This document shows, piece by piece, positions 42,041 through 50,728 of a stretch of DNA of 64,000 bases. This DNA is from CAYMCO01 sp964388955. GTDB lineage: Bacteria; Chloroflexota; Anaerolineae; Anaerolineales; E44-bin32. The notes under the pieces are model-generated. The model was not told the DNA's origin and did no database searches. It was given only the letters and a program-made list of their open reading frames with translations. How positions within the stretch are numbered: the stretch's first letter is position 1; each line of letters starts with the position of its first letter. The stretch lies in contig CAYMCO010000025.1 in assembly GCA_964388955.1 (NCBI GenBank), positions 11,210 to 75,209 of the forward strand. Reading direction: 5' to 3'. Made by a program: the position numbers and the translations under genes.

Positions 42041-43291
42041 CTACGCCGTGCGGCTGCCGAGCATCCCCTCATACAAGCGGATGATCTTGTCGGCAATGAT
42101 GGACCAGTCATATCCCTTGGCATAGGCCACGGCCTGCTGGCTCATCCGGGAGCGGAGCAAATCGTCCTCCATCAGCCGCAGGAGGCGATCTGCCAGGGCC
42201 CCGGTGTCATCCGCCGGGACGTGGAATCCTGTCTCCCCATCGCGCACCAGAAACGCCAATCCCCCGGTCTCCGAGGCGACCACAGGCGTCCCGCATGCCA
42301 TGGCCTCAAGGGCGACCAGGCCAAAAGATTCATAGTGCGAGGGGACCACCACCACCTTAGCCGCGGAGTAGTAATACTGCAAGGTGTCCTGATCACGGCG
42401 GCCCAGGAAGGTCACGATGTCGTCAATGCCCAGGGATTCTCGCAGGGTCTGCAGCCGTTCCATCTCGGGGGAGAGGGCCTCTGACCCCTCCCCGGTCTCC
42501 CCGCCCAAGATCGCCAGACGTATCGGGTGCTTCCTGAGCGCGCCGCGTTCGGCCAGCATGGCGACGGCCCTCAGCAGGGTATCGATGCCTTTCAAGGGCT
42601 CGATGCGGCCCACAAAGAGCAGCATGTCCCTATCCTGGGGGCCCCCGATGAATTCCAGCGCCTCATCCCGGTCGATCGGATAGAAGTGGGTGGTATCCAC
42701 CCCGGGCGGAATGACGGTGACCCGGTGGGTGTCAGCCTTGTACAACCATTGGAACTGCGCCACCTCGGCTTGAGTTGCGGCTATGATCCGATCGGCCGTC
42801 CTTAGCAGCCGCATCTCTCCCTCCAGGCGTTCCGGGGAAGGTTTTTCCCCCTGGCTGCGGGCCACTCGCTGTTTCATCTTGCCCAATGTGTGGAACATGT
42901 GGACGACGGGGGCCGACCACACATTCCGCAGATACAGCCCCGCCAGACCGGAAAGCCAGTAGTGGCTGTGGATCAGCGAATAGCGCAGGCCTTTGGTATC
43001 CGCAAACTCAAGGATGCCTTCCTGGAATTCGGGCAGGAATTTGTGCAGCTCGCGCTTGTCAACGGGATCTTCCGGCCCCGCCGGGATGTGGACGACCCGG
43101 TTCCCGAACCCCAAGTCGTGCAGCACATGGGGGACGTGCACATCCTGAGACCGGGTGAACACATCCACCCCGATCCGATGCCGGCCCAACTCTCGCGAGA
43201 GGTCCCGGACGTAGACATTCATACCGCCGGTGTCTTTGCCGCCCAGGGTAGCAAGGGGACAAGTGTGGTAGGAGATCATCGCCACTCGCAT
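42041..43291 (-). CDS. GT4-family glycosyltransferase, MshA-like
   Basis: A 416-aa retaining glycosyltransferase of family GT4. The N-terminal domain has 'LGGKDTGGMNVYVRDLSREL', close to the UDP-GlcNAc:inositol-phosphate transferase MshA and to sucrose-phosphate synthase. The C-terminal domain has 'LFVGRIEPLKGIDTLL' and the nucleotide-sugar motif 'PSHYESFGLVALEAMACGTP'. The frame runs further upstream, but the ATG at 43291 begins the Rossmann strand. With the PIG-L deacetylase at 27755 it could make an inositol-glycan thiol precursor; sucrose or other disaccharide synthesis is an alternative. Confidence 0.85.
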   Translation of the reverse strand: MRVAMISYHTCPLATLGGKDTGGMNVYVRDLSRELGRHRIGVDVFTRSQDVHVPHVLHDLGFGNRVVHIPAGPEDPVDKRELHKFLPEFQEGILEFADTKGLRYSLIHSHYWLSGLAGLYLRNVWSAPVVHMFHTLGKMKQRVARSQGEKPSPERLEGEMRLLRTADRIIAATQAEVAQFQWLYKADTHRVTVIPPGVDTTHFYPIDRDEALEFIGGPQDRDMLLFVGRIEPLKGIDTLLRAVAMLAERGALRKHPIRLAILGGETGEGSEALSPEMERLQTLRESLGIDDIVTFLGRRDQDTLQYYYSAAKVVVVPSHYESFGLVALEAMACGTPVVASETGGLAFLVRDGETGFHVPADDTGALADRLLRLMEDDLLRSRMSQQAVAYAKGYDWSIIADKIIRLYEGMLGSRTA

Positions 43292-43806
43292 GAGTGCATT
43301 ATCCTCAAGGCGGGCTTCCTTGCCAAGGCTGGAAGCGAGCCAATTTGCATCGGTCTTGTCCGGCGGCATCCGATGTTTTGCGGCGCGGAGGCCCCTCGGG
43401 ACCTCCCAGCCACGGCCTGCGGCGGCCCCGCTCCCCCCCTTCGCCTTCGCGACCCCCATCCCCACTCCGGCCTAACCCCTCCCTCCACCGGCGCTGGAGT
43501 GGAGGACGAATCTATCCGTGCGTGGGGGAGCAGGGTTGGCGAGGGGGGCCAGAAGTCAGCCGCACCCGACGGCGTCCATTGAAGTGGATCACCGGATGTC
43601 CGAATCCCCGCCAATGCATTCCCCTATCGTGCCGCCGGCCGAACGCAGGCTGGGGGAGGGGAAGAGGTCCGTTAAGGGGCGGGGGGAGGGGATTGGGGTG
43701 GGGGGCGAAATCCCGGCCGTCCCGCGGGGCCGCGAACCGAATGCCGTTTCCTCCGTTCAAGTAAACCGCTGCCAGGCCGCACGGATGCATACTCAACTTC
43801 CGCTCT

Positions 43807-43886
43807 CCGCCCCAGGGCACAGCCTCTGAGACACGAGGGCAACGCCCTTGCAACAAATGAGCGGATACACCTTTGCGTCCGTTCGA
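43807..43886 (+). repeat. Intergenic repeat family 2, copy B
   Basis: Matches copy A (22045-22124) over about 80 bp in the same orientation, starting with CCGCCCCAGGGCACAGCCTC. It ends just upstream of the tRNA-Thr promoter. The remainder of the 639-bp gap 43292-43930 is very GC-rich and shows no gene I can support. Confidence 0.55.
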
Positions 43887-43887
43887 G

Positions 43888-43916
43888 TTGAAGTGGGCCC
43901 CGCGGGTTGGTATAAT
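43888..43916 (+). promoter_or_regulatory. Promoter of tRNA-Thr
   Basis: TTGAAG (43888-43893), a 17-bp spacer and TATAAT (43911-43916) form a near-consensus sigma-70 promoter. The predicted start is about 43923, eight bases before the mature tRNA. Confidence 0.75.
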
Positions 43917-43930
43917 CTTCGGCGTCAGAG

Positions 43931-44002
43931 GCCACCGTAGCTCAAAGGCAGAGCAACCGCTTCGTAAGCGGTAGGTTGTCGGTTCGACTCCGACCGGTGG
44001 CT
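43931..44002 (+). tRNA. tRNA-Thr (anticodon CGT)
   Basis: A 72-nt cloverleaf: acceptor GCCACCG pairing with CGGTGGC, D stem GCTC/GAGC, anticodon stem ACCGC/GCGGT with loop TTCGTAA (anticodon CGT at 43963-43965, reading ACG), and T stem GTCGG/CCGAC with loop TTCGACT. Discriminator base 44002 is T, as expected for tRNA-Thr. The CCA end is not encoded. Confidence 0.95.
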
Positions 44003-44281
44003 CTGCGCCGTCCTGGCCACATCCAATAGAGCGGCTCCCCCGAACGGTCTGCCCCGCTCCTTCCCACCGCTCGAACACCAGCCCGACTCGGAATTGCGCC
44101 CCTTTCCGGCATGACCCGGCCGATTCTCGAGATTCCACCTTTGAGGGAGACCAACTTCCCAGGTCATTCCCATCTTCGAGATGGCCACCTTTGCGGTACA
44201 ATGCTCAGAATACGCGGGCCCGCGAATGCCGCAGCAGAGCATTTGCGGAGGTGGATAACCCCGAGGCCTTGAGGTGAACAT

Positions 44282-44521
44282 ATGAGCGTCTTCAGCCTGA
44301 TTTCCCTGATAAGAGCTGCATCCCAACCCGGCCTCGGATTGGCCGCCCGCGGTTTCGCCTACCTGGATCCGGGATCTGGAAGCTACCTGCTGCAGTTGCT
44401 CATCGCTGGGGCGTTGGGCGCCGCCTTTGCCGTCAAGATTTTTTGGGGACGGATCAAGGGTTTCTTCCTGCATATGGTCGGCAGGGGTGAAGCAGCGGAT
44501 ACAGACGAGGAGCCCTCCTGA
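44282..44521 (+). CDS. Small membrane protein with YLDPGSGSY motif
   Basis: A 79-aa protein with an N-terminal hydrophobic stretch, then 'FAYLDPGSGSYLLQLLIAG' and a transmembrane helix ending in 'KIFWGRIKGFF', and an acidic tail. This D-P-G-S-G-S-Y plus W-G-R-I-K arrangement recurs in a widespread family of small uncharacterised membrane proteins. GAGGTGAACAT precedes the ATG at 44282. A TACAAT box at about 44195 may be its promoter. Function unknown. Confidence 0.7.
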   Translation: MSVFSLISLIRAASQPGLGLAARGFAYLDPGSGSYLLQLLIAGALGAAFAVKIFWGRIKGFFLHMVGRGEAADTDEEPS

Positions 44522-44560
44522 ACGCCCCTCCCCATCGCTGTGCCCCTGGGACCGCCGGCG

Positions 44561-44573
44561 TATAATAGCCTCA
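44561..44573 (+). promoter_or_regulatory. -10 box giving a leaderless udk transcript
   Basis: A perfect TATAAT (44561-44566) ends six bases before the udk ATG (44573), so transcription would start at or within a base or two of the start codon. There is no Shine-Dalgarno sequence between them and no strong -35. Confidence 0.55.
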
Positions 44574-45211
44574 TGGTGCACGCGGCTCCCCCGGTGATCA
44601 TCGGAATCTCCGGCGGCACAGGTTCGGGAAAAACCACCGTGGCCAATGTGATCCTGTCGCGCGTTGGTGCGAAGGACATCACAGTCATGGCCCACGACGC
44701 CTACTACCGGAACCTAAATCACCTGCCATTCGAGGAGCGGAAGAAGGTCAATTTCGACCATCCCGACTCCCTGGAAACCGAGCTGCTGATCGATCATCTG
44801 AACCAGCTCCGCAATTGGCGCCCGGTCGAGGTGCCCGTCTATGATTTCACCACCCATCGGCGAACGGCCCAGACCAGGCATGTCGATCCGCGACCGATCA
44901 TCCTTGTGGACGGCATTCTGATTTTCGTCGAGCCCGGACTGCGCGGACTGTTCGATGTGAAGATCTTCGTCGACACTCCGGCGGATGTACGCTTCATCCG
45001 CCGGCTGCAGCGAGACTTGGAACAGCGGGGCCGGTCGCTGGAATCTGTGATCGAACAATACCAACTCACGGTGCGGCCGATGCACGAGGAATTTGTGGAG
45101 CCTTCCAAGAGATATGCGGATGTGATCATCCCCGAAGGTGGGTTGAACACAGTTGCCATGGACATGGTCGTGGCCAGGATCGCGGCACTCCTCGCCCCGG
45201 CGGAAAGGTAG
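44573..45211 (+). CDS. udk: Uridine kinase
   Basis: A 212-aa P-loop kinase phosphorylating uridine and cytidine to UMP and CMP, the usual length for Udk. It shows Walker A 'GISGGTGSGKTTVAN' (about residues 9-23), 'HDAYYRNLNHLPFEER', 'NFDHPDSLET', 'VPVYDFTTHRR' and 'ILVDGILIFVEPGLR'. An upstream in-frame GTG at 44540 is rejected because the promoter -10 box lies between it and this ATG. It complements the uptake and phosphorolysis genes at 0-7 kb in pyrimidine salvage. Confidence 0.93.
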   Translation: MVHAAPPVIIGISGGTGSGKTTVANVILSRVGAKDITVMAHDAYYRNLNHLPFEERKKVNFDHPDSLETELLIDHLNQLRNWRPVEVPVYDFTTHRRTAQTRHVDPRPIILVDGILIFVEPGLRGLFDVKIFVDTPADVRFIRRLQRDLEQRGRSLESVIEQYQLTVRPMHEEFVEPSKRYADVIIPEGGLNTVAMDMVVARIAALLAPAER

Positions 45212-45221
45212 GGGCTTGCGT

Positions 45222-45734
45222 ATGGGCAGGCAAACTTACGATGAGGCACCCAAGATGCAGATCGACCCCCAGAGAGACTACACAGCCGTCCTGCAGACCG
45301 ATCTCGGGGAAATCACCGTTTCCTTGGAAGCGGAGAAGGCGCCGCGCACGGTGAACAACTTCGTGTTCCTGGCACGCCAAGGATACTTTGACGGGGTGAT
45401 CTTCCACCGGGTCATCGAAGGATTCATGGCACAGAGCGGGGATCCGACCGGCACTGGGCGCGGCGGGCCCGGATACACCTTTGATGACGAATTCCACCCC
45501 GATCTGCGCCATGACAGCCCCGGCGTGCTTTCGATGGCAAATCGGGGTCCGGATACGAACGGCTCGCAGTTCTTCATCACCTTCGCCGCCACCCCTTGGC
45601 TGGACGACAAGCACAGCGTGTTTGGGCGTGTTGCCGAAGGGATGGACGTCCTGCTTTCCGTCCCTCCTCGCGATCCAAATGAGCGCAACGCGCCCGCGAT
45701 CAACATACGAGGCATCGAGATCCAAGAATCGTGA
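45222..45734 (+). CDS. Peptidyl-prolyl cis-trans isomerase (cyclophilin type)
   Basis: A 170-aa cytoplasmic cyclophilin that accelerates proline isomerisation. Diagnostic: 'NNFVFLARQGYFDGVIFHRV' with the catalytic Arg in FHRV, 'GFMAQSGDPTGTGRGGPGY', and 'NGSQFFITFAATPWLD'. No signal peptide. The start at 45222 is 10 bp after the udk stop; an ATG at 45255 is also possible. It shares a run with udk and the VTT-domain gene. Confidence 0.93.
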   Translation: MGRQTYDEAPKMQIDPQRDYTAVLQTDLGEITVSLEAEKAPRTVNNFVFLARQGYFDGVIFHRVIEGFMAQSGDPTGTGRGGPGYTFDDEFHPDLRHDSPGVLSMANRGPDTNGSQFFITFAATPWLDDKHSVFGRVAEGMDVLLSVPPRDPNERNAPAINIRGIEIQES

Positions 45735-46294
45735 GCGTGGAAGAGGGGCAGCCTTTCCTGACCGGATGGCGACTCACGGCAGCGCGCGCTGCAGCGCTGG
45801 CGCTGGTGGTCGCCATCATGGCCTTGGTCTTCGTCTTTCGTGAACAGGCGGCCGCCCTGCGAGGCTACGGATATCTGGGGATCTTCCTGATTTCCGTGAT
45901 CGCCAATGCCACTATCATCCTCCCCGTGCCGGGGGTGGCGCTGACATTCACCCTGGGTGCCGTATTCCACCCGGTCGGTGTGGCTTTGGCGGCTGGAGCA
46001 GGCGCGACCATCGGGGAGCTGACAGGCTATCTGGCAGGCTTCAGCGGCAGAGGGTTGGTCAAGGAATCCAGGTACTACAGCACCGTCGAGGATTGGATGA
46101 GACGCTTCGGGGGATGGATTGTGCTCCTCCTGGCGCTCATCCCCAATCCGCTTTTCGACATCGCCGGAGCGGTTGCAGGCGCGATGCGCATGCCCGTCCT
46201 CAAATTCATGTTTTGGGGCTTCTTGGGCAAGACGATGAAGATGCTGGCCTTCGCTTATGCAGGCGCGGCCTCGATCGACAGCCTGCTGTTGTAG
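45731..46294 (+). CDS. VTT (SNARE-associated/DedA-like) membrane protein
   Basis: A 187-aa membrane protein with the VTT domain: 'ILPVPGVALTFTLGAVFHPV' (re-entrant loop before a glycine-rich helix), 'GATIGELTGYLAGFSGRGL' and 'ALIPNPLFDIAGAVAGAM'. DedA/VTT proteins act as lipid scramblases or undecaprenyl-phosphate translocases. Its GTG start overlaps the cyclophilin stop (GTGA), so the pair is translationally coupled. Confidence 0.85.
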   Translation: MSVEEGQPFLTGWRLTAARAAALALVVAIMALVFVFREQAAALRGYGYLGIFLISVIANATIILPVPGVALTFTLGAVFHPVGVALAAGAGATIGELTGYLAGFSGRGLVKESRYYSTVEDWMRRFGGWIVLLLALIPNPLFDIAGAVAGAMRMPVLKFMFWGFLGKTMKMLAFAYAGAASIDSLLL

Positions 46295-46395
46295 CGAGCG
46301 CCTCCCCTGAGGGTCTCCGGCGGTTCCGCCCCTCCAGAATGGCCCAGCCCGAATGCCCATGACCGAACAGCACGGGATCCGGGGCTGGGCTTGCC

Positions 46396-47505
46396 TCAGG
46401 CTGCAAAGGCGCGGCTCTGCAGGGTCACCTGTTCCAGATACGCCCAATCCACCGTCACCCCCAAGCCAGGTTCTTCGGGGACATCGATTGTGCTGTCGTC
46501 GTTCAGGGTGAATTCCGGTGTCGCGATATCCCGCCCATAGTAGCGTGCCGTGGCCGAGATATCCCCCGGCAGAGCGAAGCCCGGCAGCGCGGCCAGCGCC
46601 AGATTCGCCGCCCGCCCAATCCCGGTCTCCAGCATGCCACCACACCAGACCGGGACCCCTCTATCCCGGCACAAATCATGAATGCGGACCGCATTGGTCA
46701 ATCCCCCCACCCTGGCCTGCTTGATGTTGATGATGCGGGCCGCATCCAGCTCCAGCGCTTGTCTGGCATGACGCGGCGAGCGGATGCTCTCGTCCAGACA
46801 GAGGGGGGTCACCAATTCCGACTGCAGCGCGGCATGATCGATGATGTCATCTTCCGCAAGCGGCTGCTCGATCATGAGCAGGCTCAGGTCGTCCATCTCC
46901 CGGAAGATGTGCGCGTCGTCCAGGCCGTAGGCGGCGTTCGCATCCACCTGCAACCGCAGATCCGGAAAGGCCTCGCGCACCGCGCGGACCGGAACCAGAT
47001 CGCTTCCGGGCCGGATCTTGAGCTTGATGCGCGTGTAGCCTCGCTGGAGATAGCCCTCCACGACACTCAACAAGGTGGCTGAATCGGGCTGGATCCCTAT
47101 GGAAACCCCCACCGGGACACGCACCCGCTCGGCGCCGAGCAAAGAGGCGAGAGACTGACCGCGACTTCTCCCCCACATATCCCACAGGGCCATCTCCAGC
47201 GCGGCACGAGCGAAGGGATGGCCCTTATACGGCTGCAGGGCCCGCTCAAGGTCCGAGGGAGCCTGCAGATCCGCCCGCAGACATGCGGAGATGAAGAATT
47301 CAGACAATATATGCCAGGCCGTCCCCACCGTTTCGTATGAGTAGCCGGGAAAGCGGCTGGCGACGCACTCCCCCCAACCTTCCCCTCCGTCGCCTATCGC
47401 CCGCAGCAGCAGAGCCTCTCGGTCTTGTTCTACGCCGAATGAGGTGCGGAAAGGCGCTTGCAGGCGCATCCGGATATGGCGCAACTCGACGGTCCTAATT
47501 CTCAT
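46396..47505 (-). CDS. o-Succinylbenzoate synthase / N-succinylamino acid racemase-like
   Basis: A 369-aa enolase-superfamily enzyme of the MenC/NSAR branch. The full catalytic set is visible: 'RIKLKIRPG' (the K-x-K pair), 'LQVDANAAY' (metal Asp), 'IEQPLAEDD' (metal Glu), 'CLDESI' (metal Asp), and 'INIKQARVGG' (second catalytic Lys). Members either dehydrate SHCHC to o-succinylbenzoate in menaquinone synthesis or racemise N-succinyl amino acids, often both. No other men gene is close. The gene directly upstream encodes a GNAT acyltransferase, which favours the racemase pathway. The ATG at 47505 is two bases from the GNAT stop. Confidence 0.88.
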   Translation of the reverse strand: MRIRTVELRHIRMRLQAPFRTSFGVEQDREALLLRAIGDGGEGWGECVASRFPGYSYETVGTAWHILSEFFISACLRADLQAPSDLERALQPYKGHPFARAALEMALWDMWGRSRGQSLASLLGAERVRVPVGVSIGIQPDSATLLSVVEGYLQRGYTRIKLKIRPGSDLVPVRAVREAFPDLRLQVDANAAYGLDDAHIFREMDDLSLLMIEQPLAEDDIIDHAALQSELVTPLCLDESIRSPRHARQALELDAARIINIKQARVGGLTNAVRIHDLCRDRGVPVWCGGMLETGIGRAANLALAALPGFALPGDISATARYYGRDIATPEFTLNDDSTIDVPEEPGLGVTVDWAYLEQVTLQSRAFAA

Positions 47506-47507
47506 CG

Positions 47508-48389
47508 CTATCCCAAACGAACGTCCCCCTGCGTCAGGACGTAGTAGGAGCGGGGCACGGGACCGCCCTCTATATGGACGTGGTCCGTGATGATATACCC
47601 AGCCCCAAAGGCCCCTTGAAGTAGCTCCCTCAGGTGAAGGCGCCATTCGAGAGCCAGGCCCATATCGGCCCGCTTCACCGCTTGTATGCTGAACGGAATC
47701 TCCACGAGGAGGACATTGGCGTTCATCTCAGCCACAATACGTTCCGGTCGCTGCAGACCTTCCGCATTCAAGACCGCGTTGTTGACCTTGATCGCACCTG
47801 CGCCAAGGAAGTTCGCCAGATCCAGCGGCCCCCGATCCCCGGATATCCGCTGCTTGACGCGTGGCGAGGTCAGCCACCACTCGACTTCCAGCCGGTCCGA
47901 AGGCAACCCGACGTTCAGCTCGTCTCGCATGGAGCCATAGTAGTCCGGGTGGTAGTGCCGACTGATGCCGCCGAGGCGCTGGATATTGAGGTGGGCGTTT
48001 TGGCTGATCAACGGGTCGTAGGTCCATGTGGCGAGCCGGACACCCTGCAGGAGCACCGCTCGGCGCTGGGCCAACTTGAGCTGATATGCGATCCCGCGTC
48101 CGCGGAATTCCGGATGGACGCCCATTTTGTGCGAGCAGTGCATCAGGCGCGTCATGGCGAAATCCCCGGGAGAATGGGGATCGGTACCGAGAAAGCCCAA
48201 CACAAATCCGATCAGACGGTCCGCGGAGAACGCTCCGAGCACCACCCCCCCGCTCCTCGCCATGCGCAATTGGAGAGTTGCGGGCACGATGAGCCGCTCT
48301 GAGGCGGGCCAGATCAAATCTTGCAGATCCTCCAGGGCGTACATCTCATCGATCGACCGCAGCGGGCGAATGGTGATGACTTCATCCAT
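47508..48389 (-). CDS. GNAT-family acyltransferase, probable N-succinyltransferase partner
   Basis: A 293-aa protein of the large GNAT subgroup. The acetyl-CoA-binding segment is 'MGVHPEFRGRGIAYQLKL' (R/Q-x2-G-x-G/A pattern); 'TWTYDPLISQNAHLNIQRLG' follows. Homologous GNATs in Geobacillus sit next to N-succinylamino acid racemases and succinylate D-amino acids. Here it precedes the MenC/NSAR gene by two bases on the same strand, giving a tight two-gene unit. AGGAGGGGG lies 8 nt before the ATG at 48389. A desuccinylase is not evident in the window. Confidence 0.8.
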   Translation of the reverse strand: MDEVITIRPLRSIDEMYALEDLQDLIWPASERLIVPATLQLRMARSGGVVLGAFSADRLIGFVLGFLGTDPHSPGDFAMTRLMHCSHKMGVHPEFRGRGIAYQLKLAQRRAVLLQGVRLATWTYDPLISQNAHLNIQRLGGISRHYHPDYYGSMRDELNVGLPSDRLEVEWWLTSPRVKQRISGDRGPLDLANFLGAGAIKVNNAVLNAEGLQRPERIVAEMNANVLLVEIPFSIQAVKRADMGLALEWRLHLRELLQGAFGAGYIITDHVHIEGGPVPRSYYVLTQGDVRLG

Positions 48390-48394
48390 TTCGG

Positions 48395-49336
48395 TTACCC
48401 CCTCCTGCCCTGAAACTGACGTCGTATGAAACGCCAACCCCAATTCACACCGTGCAGATATCCCAGCCGCTCCTCCATGCGCGCGGGCTGCAGCCCGAAC
48501 ACTCGTGGCACGGTATCCAAAGGCGCTATGCGGTTGGCCGCCAGATAGTCCAGCCAATTGATGGAAAGCGGCGGTGCCGGCAGGAGGCGATCCAACAGCA
48601 CGCCGAAAGCGCGCAGAAACGGGGGGCGAATGGATGCCAGGATCCGGCTGCTCCCAGTATTCGCGCTCACCATCTCGATCATCTGCCGCAGTGACAGGTA
48701 TTCGGGACCCCCCAATTCGATCAGGGGCCGATCCGGCACCCCCCCATCCATCATCCAATTGATGCATGTGGCCAGATCATCCACCCACAGCGGCTGCAGG
48801 AGCATATCACCGTCACCCGGGACGAACAAGACCCCCGGGCTGATGGAGATCAAGGTCGCCAGACCGGAAGTGAAGGAGTCCCCAGGCCCATAGGCGAGAG
48901 AAACACGCAGGATGGTGTGGGGAATACCGCTCTCTTCAATATAGTGTTCGGCCTGCGCTTTGGTGCGCAGCAGTCGGTATGCCGAGGCCCGATCGGCCCC
49001 GATCAAGCTCAAGTAGATGAAGCGGTCCACGCCGGCATCTGCGGCGGCGTTGGCCAGGTTGCGCGTCCCCTCCACCTCGGAGGCGAGATCCCGCCCGGCC
49101 TGATCGAGCGATCCCATGGCGGCGAGATGGATGACCCCCCGCACCCCGACCATAGCCGCACGCAGTCCTCGCAGGTCACCCAAGGAGGACAAGGCGACAT
49201 GCATGGGGACCCCTTGGGGCAGGTTGGGGGATCGTCGAGACGGGCGCAGCAGGGTCCGCACTTCTCGCCCCGACTCTGTTAGATGCCGGATAACGGCCCG
49301 CCCGATGAAGCCTGATCCACCGGTCACAAGCAGCAA
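48395..49336 (-). CDS. NAD(P)-binding epimerase-like protein
   Basis: A 313-aa atypical short-chain dehydrogenase. It has the N-terminal 'LLVTGGSGFIGRAVIRHL' Rossmann loop, 'GVIHLAAMGS', and 'RVSLAYGPGDSFTSG'. The catalytic Tyr-x3-Lys is replaced by 'AYRLLRTKAQAE', so it resembles NmrA/complex-I-subunit-like members more than active epimerases. It starts with TTG at 49336 behind AGGAGA. It ends 5 bp before the GNAT start, so the three minus-strand genes probably form one transcript. Confidence 0.8.
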   Translation of the reverse strand: MLLVTGGSGFIGRAVIRHLTESGREVRTLLRPSRRSPNLPQGVPMHVALSSLGDLRGLRAAMVGVRGVIHLAAMGSLDQAGRDLASEVEGTRNLANAAADAGVDRFIYLSLIGADRASAYRLLRTKAQAEHYIEESGIPHTILRVSLAYGPGDSFTSGLATLISISPGVLFVPGDGDMLLQPLWVDDLATCINWMMDGGVPDRPLIELGGPEYLSLRQMIEMVSANTGSSRILASIRPPFLRAFGVLLDRLLPAPPLSINWLDYLAANRIAPLDTVPRVFGLQPARMEERLGYLHGVNWGWRFIRRQFQGRRG

Positions 49337-49432
49337 TGTTGATCTCCTGGCGGGGTGGGGAATGACCGTTGCCGTTATTCTAGCACAGCGGACGCCGCAT
49401 CAATCGAACCATTCGGAGCGAACAAGTGTTGT

Positions 49433-49438
49433 TATAAT
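49433..49438 (+). promoter_or_regulatory. -10 box of the fabF-fabH operon
   Basis: TATAAT lies 34 bp before the fabF GTG in the divergent gap 49337-49471. The -35 region (ATTCGG, about 49411) is weak. The predicted start is about 49445, followed by the Shine-Dalgarno AGGAGGAG at 49461. Confidence 0.5.
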
Positions 49439-49471
49439 TGCGCTTGTCATGCAGCGTGCGAGGAGGAGATA

Positions 49472-50728
49472 GTGGGGAACGAACGGATCGTGTTGACCGG
49501 GATGGGGACCATCAGCCCCCTGGGGTTGGATGTCGAAACAACCTGGGATGGGATCGTCGCAGGAGAATCGGGCGCGGCGCCCATCACATTGTTCGATGCC
49601 ACTGAATTCAAGACGCAGTTCGCAGCCGAGGTGAAGGATTTCGATCCAGAGGGTTTTCTCGGTCGCAGAGACGCCCGTCGTACCGACCGTTTTTCGCAAT
49701 TCGCGCTGGTCGCAACAGACCAGGCGCTCTCCCACTCCGGGCTGAGCGTGAACGATCACAATCGAGATCGGATCGGGGTGATCATCGGGACCGGAATCGG
49801 GGGAATCGGCACCCTGATGGAGGAGAGCGAGAAGTACCTAGAGCGCGGCCCCCGCTGGGTCAGCCCCTTTCTTGTGCCCATGATGCTGCCTGATACGTGC
49901 GCGGGGCAAATAGCCATTCAGTTTGGACTGCGTGGGCCCAACATGGCGGTGGTCACCGCCTGCGCCTCGAGCACCAATGCCATTGGCGAGGCGGCGTCCA
50001 TCATCCGGCGCGGGGATGCGGATGTGATGCTCGCCGGTGGGGCAGAGGCCGCAATAGTGCCAATCGCCATCGCCGGCTTCAACGTCATGAACGCCATCTC
50101 CACTCGCAACGAGGACCCGCAAGGGGCCTCTCGCCCCTTCGACCGGGATAGAGACGGCTTTGTGCCCGGCGAGGGCGCGGCGGTAGTGGTGCTTGAATCC
50201 TGGAGCCACGCTGCGGCGCGGGGAGCGGAGCCCCTGGCGGAACTCCTTGGCTACGGCGCGTCGAATGATGCTTACCATATCACCGCCCCGGCGGTAAACG
50301 GCGAGGGCGCCGCGATCTGCATGCAGTCGGCGCTGGAGAACGCGGGCCTGGCGCCTTCGCAAATCAGCTATATCAATGCCCACGGCACGAGCACGCAGCT
50401 CAACGATCCCAGCGAGACGGCGGCCATCAAGCGAATATTCGCCGATGATGCCTATCGTATCCCGATTTCGTCGACCAAGTCGATGACGGGGCATCTGCTT
50501 GGGGCAGCCGGGGCTCTGGAGGCCATCTTCAGCGTCAAAGTTCTCCAGCAGGGAATCCTTCCCCCAACAATCAATTATGAGCATCCGGATCCTGAATGCG
50601 ATCTGGATTATGTCCCCAACAAGGCGCGCCAGGCGGAAGCGGAATACGTCATGTCCAACTCGTTCGGGTTCGGCGGTCACAACGCGACCATTATCCTCGG
50701 AAGACCAGAGGCGACAGGCCTGCTGTGA
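49472..50728 (+). CDS. fabF: Beta-ketoacyl-ACP synthase II
   Basis: A 418-aa condensing enzyme elongating acyl-ACP with malonyl-ACP. The thiolase-fold catalytic triad is complete: Cys in 'VVTACASSTNAIGEA', His in 'NAHGTSTQLND', and His in 'KSMTGHLLGAAGALEA'. The length matches FabF (about 412). The start is a GTG at 49472 with AGGAGG 5 nt upstream; the frame is open further upstream without a signal. The stop overlaps the fabH ATG (TGATG). No acyl-carrier-protein, FabD or FabG gene adjoins it here. Confidence 0.95.
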   Translation: MGNERIVLTGMGTISPLGLDVETTWDGIVAGESGAAPITLFDATEFKTQFAAEVKDFDPEGFLGRRDARRTDRFSQFALVATDQALSHSGLSVNDHNRDRIGVIIGTGIGGIGTLMEESEKYLERGPRWVSPFLVPMMLPDTCAGQIAIQFGLRGPNMAVVTACASSTNAIGEAASIIRRGDADVMLAGGAEAAIVPIAIAGFNVMNAISTRNEDPQGASRPFDRDRDGFVPGEGAAVVVLESWSHAAARGAEPLAELLGYGASNDAYHITAPAVNGEGAAICMQSALENAGLAPSQISYINAHGTSTQLNDPSETAAIKRIFADDAYRIPISSTKSMTGHLLGAAGALEAIFSVKVLQQGILPPTINYEHPDPECDLDYVPNKARQAEAEYVMSNSFGFGGHNATIILGRPEATGLL

